Source of the DNA: Streptomyces sp. NBC_00353
GTDB lineage: Bacteria > Actinomycetota > Actinomycetes > Streptomycetales > Streptomycetaceae
Reading direction: 5' to 3'
Assembly: GCF_036108815.1 (NCBI RefSeq)
Contig: NZ_CP107985.1
Location: 7,871,501 to 7,935,500 of the forward strand
DNA: 64,000 nucleotides
Under the pieces are notes generated by a model that was given only the letters and a program-made list of their open reading frames with translations, was not told where the DNA came from and did no database searches. Position 1 is the first letter of the stretch, and each line of letters starts with the position of its first letter. A program made the position numbers and the translations under genes. Shown piece after piece: positions 1 through 9,900 of this stretch.

Positions 1-47
1 GGGTGAACGGTTACGACGACATCACCTGACCTTGTAAGGTCCCCCGG

Positions 48-938
48 GTGACCAGCGAGATCACCCTTTTCGTCAATCCCACCGCAGGACGCGGCCGGGG
101 CGCGCACGCCGCGCAGCCGGCCGCTTCCGCATTGCGGGACGCCGGATTCTCCGTACGTACGGTCCTGGGCGAGGACGCCGACGACGCGCTGCGGCGGGCC
201 CGTGAGGCAGTCGCCGGCGGGACCGGTGCACTGATAGCCGTGGGCGGGGACGGCATGATGTCCCTCGCCCTCCAGGCCGTGGCGGGGACCATGACGCCGC
301 TCGGCGTGATCGCCGTCGGTACCGGCAACGACTTCGCCCGCGCCCTCGGTCTGCCGATACGGGACCCGGCCGCCGCGGGCCGGCTCGCCGCCGAGGCGCT
401 CAAGGGCGGGGCGATCAGAGACATCGACCTCGGCCGGGTCGGCGACCGGTGGTTCGGGTCCGTGCTCGCCTCCGGCTTCGACTCCCGGGTCAACGACCGG
501 GGCAACCGGATGCGCTGGGTCGGGGGACGGTTCAAGTACGACCTCGCGATGCTCGCCGAGCTCGCCGCGTTCCGGACGATCCCGTACCGCATCAGGCTCG
601 ACGGCGGGCCGGTCCAGGAGATCGAGGCGACGCTCATCGCGGTCGGCAACGGCTCCACCTACGGCGGCGGCATGCGGATCTGTGCGGGCGCCGTCATGGA
701 CGACGGGCTCTTCGACGTGACCGTCGTCGGCGACTGCAGCCGTACGACGCTGCTCAAGGTGTTCCCCCGGGTCTACAGGGGCACGCACCTCGACCACCCC
801 GCGGTCACCGTGCACCGGGTCTCGTCGATCGAGCTGGCCGCCGCCTCCGTCACCGCCTACGCGGACGGCGAACCGCTCGGTGCGCTGCCGCTCACCGCCA
901 CGTGCGTGCCGGGTGCGGCCAGGGTTCTTGCACAGTGA
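48..938 (+). CDS. Diacylglycerol/lipid kinase family protein
   Basis: A 296-residue DAGK-catalytic-domain protein that probably phosphorylates diacylglycerol or a related lipid with ATP at the inner membrane face. The family signatures are GGDG at residues 66-69 and GTGNDFAR at 91-98, and the length is typical of DgkB/YegS-like enzymes. GTG at 48 starts the first beta strand (TLFVNPTAG) directly, so it is preferred. It lies about 50 bp upstream of the helicase on the same strand and the two may be co-transcribed. The lipid substrate cannot be read from sequence. Confidence 0.85.
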   Translation: MTSEITLFVNPTAGRGRGAHAAQPAASALRDAGFSVRTVLGEDADDALRRAREAVAGGTGALIAVGGDGMMSLALQAVAGTMTPLGVIAVGTGNDFARALGLPIRDPAAAGRLAAEALKGGAIRDIDLGRVGDRWFGSVLASGFDSRVNDRGNRMRWVGGRFKYDLAMLAELAAFRTIPYRIRLDGGPVQEIEATLIAVGNGSTYGGGMRICAGAVMDDGLFDVTVVGDCSRTTLLKVFPRVYRGTHLDHPAVTVHRVSSIELAAASVTAYADGEPLGALPLTATCVPGAARVLAQ

Positions 939-988
939 AATAAAGATCGCGCTGACTGTCAGAGGTGACGGGTACGCTCGTAAGCAAG

Positions 989-3820
989 ATGACAGAGGAC
1001 CTCTCACCAGCTGAGCGATACCAGGCATTCCGGATCCGCGCCGCCGAGCAGGCCACGGCTCTTGCGCCCTTTCGCGAGATGTACGAGTTCGATCTGGACC
1101 CGTTCCAGATAGAGGCATGCAAGGCCCTGGAAGCGGGTAAGGGGGTGCTGGTCGCCGCCCCGACCGGGTCGGGCAAGACGATCGTCGGCGAATTCGCCGT
1201 GCATCTCGCGCTCCGCCAGGGTCGCAAGTGCTTCTACACCACGCCCATCAAGGCCCTGTCGAACCAGAAGTACGCCGATCTGGTCAAGCGCTACGGCGCG
1301 GACAAGGTCGGCCTGCTGACCGGCGACAACAGCGTCAACGCCGATGCCCCGGTGGTCGTCATGACCACCGAAGTGCTGCGGAACATGCTGTACGCGGGCT
1401 CGCAGGCGCTGCGCGGCCTCGGCCATGTCGTGATGGACGAGGTGCACTACCTCTCCGACCGCTTTCGTGGTGCGGTGTGGGAGGAAGTGATCATTCATCT
1501 GCCGGACTCGGTGACGCTGGTTTCGCTGTCGGCGACCGTGTCCAACGCCGAGGAGTTCGGCGACTGGCTGGACACCGTCCGCGGCGACACCGAAGTGATC
1601 GTCGCAGAGAGCCGGCCCGTGCCGCTCTGGCAGCACGTGCTGGCCGGCCGCCGGATGTACGACCTCTTCGAGGAGGAGACCGACCACGGCGGCCGTGGCG
1701 CCGGCCGCCGCGAGGTCAACCCCGACCTCGTCCGGCTCGCCCGCATGGAGAACCAGCGCGGGTACAACCCGCGCGAGCGCCGCCGCGGAAAGATGGTGCG
1801 CGAGGCGGACCGCGAGCGCGAGCGGCGCCAGCGCAGCCGGATCTGGACCCCGTCCAGGCCCGAGGTCATCGACCGGCTGGACGCGGAAGGGCTGCTGCCC
1901 GCGATCACGTTCATCTTCAGCCGGGCCGGCTGCGAGGCCGCCGTACAGCAGTGTCTGCAGGCCGGTCTGCGGCTCAACGACGAGGACAGGCGCCGGCTGG
2001 TGCGGGAGATCGTCGAGGAGCGGACCGCGTCCATCCCCGGGGAGGACCTCCATGTCCTCGGCTACTACGAATGGCTCGAAGGGCTGGAGCGGGGCATCGC
2101 CGCGCACCACGCGGGCATGCTGCCGACCTTCAAGGAGGTCGTCGAGGAGCTGTTCGTACGCGGGCTGGTCAAGGCGGTTTTCGCGACGGAGACCCTCGCC
2201 CTCGGCATCAACATGCCCGCGCGCTCCGTGGTGTTGGAGAAGCTCGTCAAGTGGAACGGTGAGCAGCACGCGGACATCACCCCCGGCGAGTACACCCAGC
2301 TGACCGGTCGTGCCGGGCGGCGCGGGATCGATGTCGAGGGCCATGCGGTGGTGCTGTGGCAGCGCGGCATGGACCCGGGGGCGCTGGCCGGACTCGCGGG
2401 TACCCGCACCTATCCGCTGCGGTCCAGCTTCCGGCCCTCGTACAACATGGCCGTCAACCTGGTGCACCAGTTCGGGCGGCACCGGTCGCGCGAGCTGCTG
2501 GAGACCTCGTTCGCACAGTTCCAGGCCGACCGGTCGGTCGTCGGGATCTCCCGGCAGGTGCAGAAGAACGAGGAGGGCCTGGCAGGTTACCGCGAGGGCA
2601 TGACCTGCCACCTCGGTGACTTCGAGGAGTACGCGCGGCTGCGCCGCGACCTCAAGGAGCGGGAGACGGAGCTCGCCAAGCACGGTGCGTCGCAGCGTCG
2701 GGCGGCGGCTGCGGCGTCCCTGGAGAAGCTGAAGCCGGGCGACGTCATCCACGTGCCGACCGGGAAGTTCGCCGGACTGGCGCTCGTGCTGGACCCGGGG
2801 CTGCCTGCCGGGCGGGTCAACGGGTACCGGGGGCTCGAATACTACGACGGGCCGCGGCCGTTGGTGCTGACCTCCGAGCGACAGGTCAAGCGGCTCGCCG
2901 CGATCGACTTCCCCGTGCCGGTCGAGGCCGTGGAGCGGATGCGGGTGCCCAAGTCGTTCAACCCGCGGTCGCCGCAGTCGAGGCGCGATCTGGCGTCGGC
3001 GCTGCGGACGAAGGCGGGGCACATCGTGCCGGAGCGGCACCGCAGGGGCCGGGCCGAGGCCGCCGACGACCAGCAGATCGCCCGCTACCGGGCCGAGTTG
3101 CGAGCCCATCCCTGCCATGGGTGCGCCGAGCGCGAGGACCATGCGCGGTGGGCGGAGCGGTACCACCGGCTGCAGCGTGACACGAAGCAGCTGGAGCGGC
3201 GGATCGAGGGGCGGACGAACACGATTGCCCGCACCTTCGACCGGATCGTCGCGCTCCTCACCGAGCTGGACTATCTGCGGGGCAACGAGGTCACCGAGCA
3301 CGGGCGGCGGCTGGCCCGACTGTACGGCGAGCTGGACCTGCTGGCCAGCGAGTGCCTGCGGGCCGGGGTCTGGGAAGGGCTGAACCCGGCGGAGCTCGCC
3401 GCGTGTGTGTCGGCGCTGGTGTACGAGGCGCGGCAGGCGGACGACGCGGTGGCACCGAAGCTGCCGTCCGGACCGGCGAAGACGGCGATGGCCGAGATGG
3501 TCCATATCTGGGGGCGGCTCGATGCCCTGGAGGAGGACTTCAAGATCAACCAGACGGAGGGTGTCGGGCAGCGGGAGCCCGATCTCGGGTTCGCCTGGGC
3601 GGTCTACATGTGGGCGTCGGGGCGGACGCTGGACGAGGTGCTGCGCGAGGCGGAGATGCCGGCAGGGGACTTCGTGCGGTGGTGCAAGCAGGTGATCGAC
3701 GTGCTGGGGCAGATCGCTGCTGCGGCGCCGGGGGGCGGGGAGAGCTCTGTGGCTCGCAATGCGCGTAAGGCGATGGATGCGGTGCTGCGAGGGGTTGTGG
3801 CCTACAGCTCGGTGGGGTGA
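989..3820 (+). CDS. helY: DEAD/DEAH-box helicase, SKI2/HelY type
   Basis: A large superfamily 2 RNA/DNA helicase of about 943 residues. Walker A APTGSGKT is at residues 57-64, DEVH at 150-153, motif III SAT at 181-183, and a C-terminal QLTGRAGRRG motif VI is present. A long C-terminal region with DSHCT-like helical character follows, as in mycobacterial HelY. ATG at 989 is preferred over an in-frame GTG at 965 because the conserved MTEDLSPAER-type start follows it. It ends at a convergent terminator shared with the next gene. Its RNA or DNA target is unknown. Confidence 0.9.
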   Translation: MTEDLSPAERYQAFRIRAAEQATALAPFREMYEFDLDPFQIEACKALEAGKGVLVAAPTGSGKTIVGEFAVHLALRQGRKCFYTTPIKALSNQKYADLVKRYGADKVGLLTGDNSVNADAPVVVMTTEVLRNMLYAGSQALRGLGHVVMDEVHYLSDRFRGAVWEEVIIHLPDSVTLVSLSATVSNAEEFGDWLDTVRGDTEVIVAESRPVPLWQHVLAGRRMYDLFEEETDHGGRGAGRREVNPDLVRLARMENQRGYNPRERRRGKMVREADRERERRQRSRIWTPSRPEVIDRLDAEGLLPAITFIFSRAGCEAAVQQCLQAGLRLNDEDRRRLVREIVEERTASIPGEDLHVLGYYEWLEGLERGIAAHHAGMLPTFKEVVEELFVRGLVKAVFATETLALGINMPARSVVLEKLVKWNGEQHADITPGEYTQLTGRAGRRGIDVEGHAVVLWQRGMDPGALAGLAGTRTYPLRSSFRPSYNMAVNLVHQFGRHRSRELLETSFAQFQADRSVVGISRQVQKNEEGLAGYREGMTCHLGDFEEYARLRRDLKERETELAKHGASQRRAAAAASLEKLKPGDVIHVPTGKFAGLALVLDPGLPAGRVNGYRGLEYYDGPRPLVLTSERQVKRLAAIDFPVPVEAVERMRVPKSFNPRSPQSRRDLASALRTKAGHIVPERHRRGRAEAADDQQIARYRAELRAHPCHGCAEREDHARWAERYHRLQRDTKQLERRIEGRTNTIARTFDRIVALLTELDYLRGNEVTEHGRRLARLYGELDLLASECLRAGVWEGLNPAELAACVSALVYEARQADDAVAPKLPSGPAKTAMAEMVHIWGRLDALEEDFKINQTEGVGQREPDLGFAWAVYMWASGRTLDEVLREAEMPAGDFVRWCKQVIDVLGQIAAAAPGGGESSVARNARKAMDAVLRGVVAYSSVG

Positions 3821-3825
3821 CGGGC

Positions 3826-3936
3826 CCTCTGCCCCGGACCCCGGTCCTCGGGCGCCGGACGGGCTGGATCGCGGCCCGGACGGGTTGGGCCGAGTGGATC
3901 GGGCCCGTCCGGGGTTCGAGGACCGGGGGGCAGGGG
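3826..3936. repeat. Interspersed palindromic repeat acting as bidirectional terminator
   Basis: Two inverted arms (3826-3864 and 3903-3936) of the unit GCCCGTCCGG...GAGGACCGGGG lie between the convergent helicase and monooxygenase genes and can fold into a long GC stem. A third, diverged copy of the same unit lies at 39754-39780. Terminator function is inferred from position and pairing. Confidence 0.6.
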
Positions 3937-3949
3937 ACGGAGCCCCGGG

Positions 3950-5053
3950 TTACGCAGCGTTCGTACGTGCGGCGTCCCGTTTGGCGACTTCCTCCCGGAC
4001 GATCGGGATGACATGGCGCCCGAAGTCGATCGCATCGTCGAGCAGGTCGTACCCCCGGGCGGACAGCACTTCGACCCCCAGGTCGTAGTAGTCCAGCAGC
4101 GCCTGCGCGACCGTCTCCGGTGTGCCCACCAGCGCCGTCGAGTTGCCGGCGCCACCGGTTTCGGCCGCGGTCGGTGTCCACAGTGCGCGGTCGTGGCGCT
4201 CGCCCCGGTCGGCGACGGCGAGCAGCCGTCGGGAGCCCGCGTTCTCCGGGTTCCGGAGCGGGTGGCGGCGGCTGAGCGGAGTGCCCGCCTTGCGGGCCTT
4301 GATCCGGTCGAGCGTCCGGTGGGCCTTCTCCCACGCGAGTTCTTCGGTCGGTGCGATGATCGGGCGGAAGGCGACCTGGATCTTCGGGACGTCGTCGCGG
4401 CCCGCCGCCTTCGCCGCCGCCCTGACCGCGGCGATCTGCTCCGCGGTCTCGGCGAGGGGCTCGCCCCACAGGCAGTAGATGTCGGCCTCTGCGCCCCCTG
4501 CGGCGTAGGCCGCCGGCGAGGAACCGCCGAACGAGACCCCCGGGTGGGGCTGTTGGACGGGGAAGGTATCGCTCACGAAGTCGTTGAAGCGGTAGTGGGT
4601 GCCTTCGTGATCGAAGGGCTCGTGCGAGGTCCAGGCCTTCTTGATGATCTGGATGGCCTCGCGGGTACGGTCGTACCGCTCGTCCTTGGTGAGGAAGTCT
4701 CCCTCGCGCTGCTGTTCGTGATCGTTGCCGCCGGTGATGAAGTGCACGGCGAGGCGGCCGTCACTGATCCGGTCCAGGGTCGCGAAGGTCTTCGCGGCGA
4801 ACGTCGGGTACGAGACGTTGGGCCGGTGTGCGACCAGGATCTGCAGGGTGTCCGTGCGCGCTGCGACATAGGCGGCCGCGGGGGACGGGTCGGGAGAGCC
4901 CGAGCCGTAGGCGAAGAGCACCCGGTCCCAGCCGTAGTCCTCGTGCGCGCGGGCCAGCTCGAGCGTGTATTCCTTGTCGAAGGATGCCCCGGAGCGGGGC
5001 GTCACTTCGGATCCGTCATTGGTTGCTGCGATGCCGAGAAACTCGACGGGCAT
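3950..5053 (-). CDS. LLM-class flavin-dependent oxidoreductase (SsuD-like)
   Basis: A 367-residue luciferase-like monooxygenase with the sulfonate monooxygenase pattern: an N-terminal FLGIAATNDGSE strand, then DRISDGRLAVHFITGGND and the FGGSSPAAY segment. SsuD-type enzymes use FMNH2 and oxygen to release sulfite from alkanesulfonates. A cysteine-ending leader peptide just upstream supports a sulfur-supply role. No flavin reductase or sulfonate ABC transporter lies beside it, so the substrate (alkanesulfonate, sulfone or another compound) is open. Confidence 0.85.
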   Translation of the reverse strand: MPVEFLGIAATNDGSEVTPRSGASFDKEYTLELARAHEDYGWDRVLFAYGSGSPDPSPAAAYVAARTDTLQILVAHRPNVSYPTFAAKTFATLDRISDGRLAVHFITGGNDHEQQREGDFLTKDERYDRTREAIQIIKKAWTSHEPFDHEGTHYRFNDFVSDTFPVQQPHPGVSFGGSSPAAYAAGGAEADIYCLWGEPLAETAEQIAAVRAAAKAAGRDDVPKIQVAFRPIIAPTEELAWEKAHRTLDRIKARKAGTPLSRRHPLRNPENAGSRRLLAVADRGERHDRALWTPTAAETGGAGNSTALVGTPETVAQALLDYYDLGVEVLSARGYDLLDDAIDFGRHVIPIVREEVAKRDAARTNAA

Positions 5054-5126
5054 GGCAAAGCCTCATCTCGTGCTGCGGTGAACCGGTCGGGTCGTGCACA
5101 GTGCTGACGCGCTGACGTATGAGCAG

Positions 5127-5204
5127 TCAGGGACGACACGAGGCCGACCACACTCGACCGAAGTCGATGTGGTCGCGGGTGACCAGCCGCAGCTGAGGAC
5201 GCAT
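5127..5204 (-). CDS. Short regulatory leader peptide, 25 aa
   Basis: ATG at 5204 opens a 25-codon frame that starts MRPQLRLVTRDHIDFGRV and ends WSASCRP, then TGA. This matches the short actinobacterial leader peptides with an HIDxxRVxSAxC core, usually found upstream of sulfur-assimilation genes. The Cys codon is the third codon before the stop. The stop is 73 nt upstream of the monooxygenase start. Control by ribosome stalling at Cys is inferred; no terminator/antiterminator pair was worked out. Confidence 0.75.
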   Translation of the reverse strand: MRPQLRLVTRDHIDFGRVWSASCRP

Positions 5205-5252
5205 CTGCTCAGTGGAACAGGCGGATCGGTACTGCGTCAACCGTGCTTCCGG

Positions 5253-6896
5253 TCAGCGGTCGAGGTAGCCGCGCCAGCCGCCGTACTCCGTGATGTCCGT
5301 TGCGCTGCGCAGGGCGTAGGGCTCGCACAGGAAGCCGGGGGCGGTTGTACCGTCCGAGAGTTCCACCCGGCCCAGCGTCATGGGGGACGGGAGCTCCGCC
5401 GCGAGGCGGCCCAGGCCCTCAGGGGGCAGTTGCCATACCTCCACCTCGATCGCGGCGCCGCCTTCACCCACCCGTTCCAGGCCGGGCTTGGCCGGGTCGG
5501 TGCGCAGGTCGTGCAGGCGGTAGACAGGGGCCGTGGTGGTCGTATGGGACAAGTGGGCACCAAGTGACAGGAGTTGAGGGTTGAGGGGCTGGCCCGTCAG
5601 ATGGGCGCCCGCGACGACGAGCCTGGTGGGCGGGGTCAGCAGCGCGGTGATGCGGGCCAGACGTTCATCCGTGTGGGCCGGGCCGATCAGCATCACGCCG
5701 AAGGGGTGTCCGGCCACGTCGCCGGCGGGGGCGGCCACCGCGCACAGGTCGAACAGGTTGGTGGAATTGGTGAACCGGCCCAGCCGTGCGTTGGCGCCCA
5801 GCGGATCCGCGGCCACCTCCGCGAGTGTGGGGTGACCCGGAGCGGTGGGCAGGAGAAGGGCGTCGGCGTCGGAGAGGGCCGTCATGGCGGCATCGCGCAG
5901 AACCGCCAGCCGGTCCCGGTCGGCGAACAGACGGTGTGCCGGGATGTCCCGGGCCGCCGCGATGATGTGGGCGACGGTGGGGTCGAGATCGGCGGCGGGG
6001 GCGGTGTCGATGAATGCGCCGACCGCCGTGTAGCGCTCGGCCACGAATGCTCCCTCGTACAGCATGGCGGCGGCTTCGAGGAAGGAGACCAGGTCCACCG
6101 GTTGCAGGTGCGCGCCTGCCGCGCGGAGGCGGTCGGCCGCTGCCTCGTACGCCTCCGCCCAGCCGGGGTCCAGCTCGCCCAGCTGTTCGGTCACCGGGAC
6201 CGCGATCCGCCAGGGACCCGGTGTCCGGGCGGGCGCGGACTGCGGCGCGGTCGTGGCCATCAGGGCGAGCGCCTGCTCGGCCTCGGGGAGCGTACGGGCG
6301 AAGACGGTGACACAGTCCAGGCTTGCGCAGGCCGGGACCACACCGTCGGTCGGGACCAGGCCGCGGGTCGGCTTCAGGCCCACGATCCCGTTGAACGCGG
6401 CCGGGATCCGGCCGGAGCCCGCGGTGTCGGTACCGAGCGACAGGTCGGCGATGCCGAGCGCGACGGCGACCGCGGAACCGGAGCTGGAGCCTCCGCTGAT
6501 CAGGGACGGGTCATGGGCGTGGCGGACCGCTCCGTAGGGGGAGCGGGTGCCGACCAGACCTGTGGCGAACTGGTCGAGATTGGTCGTGCCGATCACCAGG
6601 GCTCCGGCCGCGCGGAGGCGGGCCACGGCCGGCGCGTCGGCCGTCGGTCTGTACGCGTACGACGGGCAGCCCGCGGTGGTGGGGAGGCCGGCGACATCGA
6701 TGTTGCCCTTGACGGCCAGCAAGCGGCCGGCGAGGGGGAGATGTTCCCCCGCGGACACGCGGGCGTCGAGGGTTTGGGCCTCGGCCTCCACCTCGGGCAG
6801 CGGGCGCAGGTCGATCCAGATCTCCGGGCGGTCGACGGCCTCGATCCGGGCATGGGCGGCGCGGACCCGGGCCAGGACGGGTGTGGGCGTGGTCAT
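5253..6896 (-). CDS. Allophanate hydrolase
   Basis: A 547-residue amidase-signature enzyme that hydrolyses allophanate to ammonia and CO2, the last step after urea or guanidine carboxylation. The catalytic triad regions are visible: Lys in LLAVKGNIDVAG, cis-Ser in SGGSSSGSAVA, and the nucleophile in GTDTAGSGRIPAAF. A C-terminal domain of about 110 residues ending WRGYLDR matches the AtzF-type C-domain, which decarboxylates the N-carboxycarbamate intermediate. It is the last gene of the four-gene operon, 9 nt after the carboxylase. Confidence 0.92.
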   Translation of the reverse strand: MTTPTPVLARVRAAHARIEAVDRPEIWIDLRPLPEVEAEAQTLDARVSAGEHLPLAGRLLAVKGNIDVAGLPTTAGCPSYAYRPTADAPAVARLRAAGALVIGTTNLDQFATGLVGTRSPYGAVRHAHDPSLISGGSSSGSAVAVALGIADLSLGTDTAGSGRIPAAFNGIVGLKPTRGLVPTDGVVPACASLDCVTVFARTLPEAEQALALMATTAPQSAPARTPGPWRIAVPVTEQLGELDPGWAEAYEAAADRLRAAGAHLQPVDLVSFLEAAAMLYEGAFVAERYTAVGAFIDTAPAADLDPTVAHIIAAARDIPAHRLFADRDRLAVLRDAAMTALSDADALLLPTAPGHPTLAEVAADPLGANARLGRFTNSTNLFDLCAVAAPAGDVAGHPFGVMLIGPAHTDERLARITALLTPPTRLVVAGAHLTGQPLNPQLLSLGAHLSHTTTTAPVYRLHDLRTDPAKPGLERVGEGGAAIEVEVWQLPPEGLGRLAAELPSPMTLGRVELSDGTTAPGFLCEPYALRSATDITEYGGWRGYLDR

Positions 6897-6905
6897 GTGT
6901 GCTCC

Positions 6906-9900
6906 TCAGTTCGTGGGGGGCGGGGCCAGGACCAGCAGTGCGGTGCCCGGTTCCACCTGGGCACCCGGCCGGGTGAGGATCTCCACGACGATGCCGTCCG
7001 CCGGGGCGCGGACCCGGGACTCCATCTTCATCGCCTCCAGTGCGAGAAGAGGCTGACCCGCCGTCACCGTGTCTCCCGCGGCGACGTTCAGCTGCCAGAC
7101 CGACGCCGCGAACTCGGCCTCCACCAGCCGGCCGCCCGACGGCACCGTCACTTCGGCGGCCGGTGGCACCGGTTCCGTGGCGGCCTCCGCCCGTGCGAAC
7201 TCGCCGGCCGCCTCCCAGGCGTCCCGTTCCGCCGAGAAGGCGGCGCCCTGACGGGTGCGGAACCCGGCGATCGAGTCGGCGTTGTCGGCCAGGAACTTCT
7301 CGTACCGCGCAAGGGAGAACTCGCCCTCCTCGATCCGCGGTACGAACCGGCCGGACGCAATGTCCGCGCGGAGCTCCAGGAGTTCGTCCGCCTCCACCGG
7401 GTACCACTTGATCCGGTCGAAGAACCTCAGCAGCCACGGTGAGCCGGGCTCGAAAGCGCCGCGCTGCTGCCACCCCGACCACACCTGGGTGGTGCGCCCG
7501 ACGAACTGGTACCCGCCCGGCCCCTCCATCCCGTAGATGCAGAGATAGGCGCCACCGATGCCGACCGAGTTCTCCGCCGTCCAGGTGCGGGCCGGGTTGT
7601 ACTTGGTGGTGACCAGGCGGTGCCGGGGGTCGAGCGGGGTGGCGACCGGTGCGCCCAGATAGACATCGCCGAGGCCCAGCACCAGATACTCGGCGTCGAA
7701 GACCGTGCGGTACACGTCGTCGACCGAGTCCAGGCCGTTGACGCGGCGGATGAACTCGATGTTCCACGGGCACCAGGGGGCGTCGTCGCGTACCCCCGCC
7801 ATATATCGGGCGATGGCCTCGCGGGTCGCCGGATCGTCCCAGGACAGCGGCAGATGCACGGTCCGCGACGGCACGGTCAGAGCATCCGTGGGCGGGAGCG
7901 CCGCCTCGGTGATGTGGAGGAGTTCCAGGAGCCGGTGCTGGGGGAGGAGCTCCGGATCCGTCTGGATCTGGAGCGAGCGGATGCCGGGGGTGAGGCCGGT
8001 GATGCCGGGTACGGCCGCCGTGGTCAGCGCCTCCATCAGGGCGTGCACCCGCATCCGCAGGGCCAGATCCAGCTGCATCGGACCGTACTCGACCAGCACG
8101 TTGTCGTCACCGCTGCGGCGGTACGTGACGTCGTCGCTCCGGTACAGGATGCCACCGTCGACGATGTCCGGGCGCCGCTCGCCGGTGATCGTGACCGGTG
8201 TGAAGCGGACCGTGTCGCCGGGCCGCAGCTGGCCGAGCTTCCACCGCTCGCCCGTCACCACGGTCGCCGGGCAGACGAAGCCGCCCAGCGAAGGCCCGTC
8301 GGGGCCGAGCAGCACCGGCATGTCTCCCGTGTAGTCGACGGCGCCCACGGAGTACGGCGTGTCATGGATGTTCGAGGGGTGGAGTCCGGCCTCGCCGCCG
8401 TCGGTGCGGGCCCAGCGCGGTTTGGGGCCGACCAGCCGGACACCGGTGCGGGCCGAGTTGAAGTGGACCTTCCAGTCGGCGGCGTAGAAGTCGTGGATGT
8501 CCTCCTCGGTAAAGAACTCCGGTGCGGCGTGCGGGCCTTCGGCCGCGCCGATGTGCCAGCTGCCACCGATGTGCGGACGGTCGGCGTCCGGTACGGGGGT
8601 GCTCGAGGCACCTACCGCGCCGCCGTGCAGGACGTCGCCCGTGCGCAGGGCCCGGCCGCCGTGTCCGCCGAAGCCGCCGAGGGTGAAGGTCGCCGCGCTG
8701 CCCAGGAAGCCGGGTACGTCCAGGCCGCCGCCGGCGAAGAGGACGTACGTACGCAGACCGTGTCCGTCCGGCGCGCCGACCGCGAGGGTGGAGCCCGCCG
8801 GGACGGTGAAGGGTTCCCACAGGGCGACCGGTTCGCCGTCGACCGTGACGGGGGCGGGTGCGCCTGTGACACAGACGGTGGTCGGGTGGGTGAACCGCAG
8901 GGTCGGTCCGTGGAGCGTGCATTCGAGGCCGGGTACGCCCGCGTCATTGCCGAGCGCGGTGTTGCCGAGCCGGAACGACAGGTCGTCCATCGGGCCCGAC
9001 GGTGGGACGCCGACCTGCCAGTAGCCCGTGCGGCCGGGCCAGTCCTGCACCGTGGTGAGGGTGCCGCCGGAGACCACTTCGATGCGCGGGGTCGGGTCGG
9101 TGACGGTGGCGAGCGTGGCCGTGGAGTGCGCGGCGGTGCGGACCCGGTCGTCGGCCAGAGCGGCCCGTACCAGCCCGAGGTTGGTCTCGATGCCGTCGAT
9201 CCGGGTGGCGGCGAGTGCCGTGTCCAGCCGTGCGAGGGCCTCGGCGCGGTCGGTGCCGTACGCGACGACCTTCGCCAGCATCGGGTCGTACGACGTCGTG
9301 ACCTCCGTCCCCGTCTCGACCCAGGTGTCGACACGGACTCCCTCGGGGAACGCGACCCGGGTCAGCAGGCCCGCCCCGGGGCGGTGGTCGCGGGTCGGGT
9401 CCTCGGCGTAGACCCGGGCCTCGACGGCATGGCCGCGCGGCGCGTCCGGTTCGCGTACGACATCCGTGTCGCCCTGGGCGAGGCGCAGCATCCACTCGAC
9501 GAGGTCGACGCCGTAGATCTCCTCGGTGACCGGGTGTTCGACCTGGAGGCGGGTGTTGACCTCCAGGAAGTACGCCTCCGCGCGCGCCGCGTCGTACACG
9601 AACTCCACCGTGCCCGCCGAGCGGTAGCCGACCGCCCCGCACAGATCCTGGGCGGACGCGGTCAGTTGCTTACGGACGTGCGGCGGGAGCCCCGGGGCGG
9701 GGGCCTCCTCCAGGACCTTCTGGTTGCGGCGCTGGAGGGAGCAGTCGCGGTCGCCGAAGGTCACCACCCGGCCCCGGCCGTCGCCGAAGACCTGCACCTC
9801 GACATGACGGGCGTCCTCCACGAGGCGTTCGAGGAAGACACCGGCGGAGGAGAAGGACGCGGCGGCGACCCGCTGCACCCGCTCCCAGGCGTCGGCGAGT

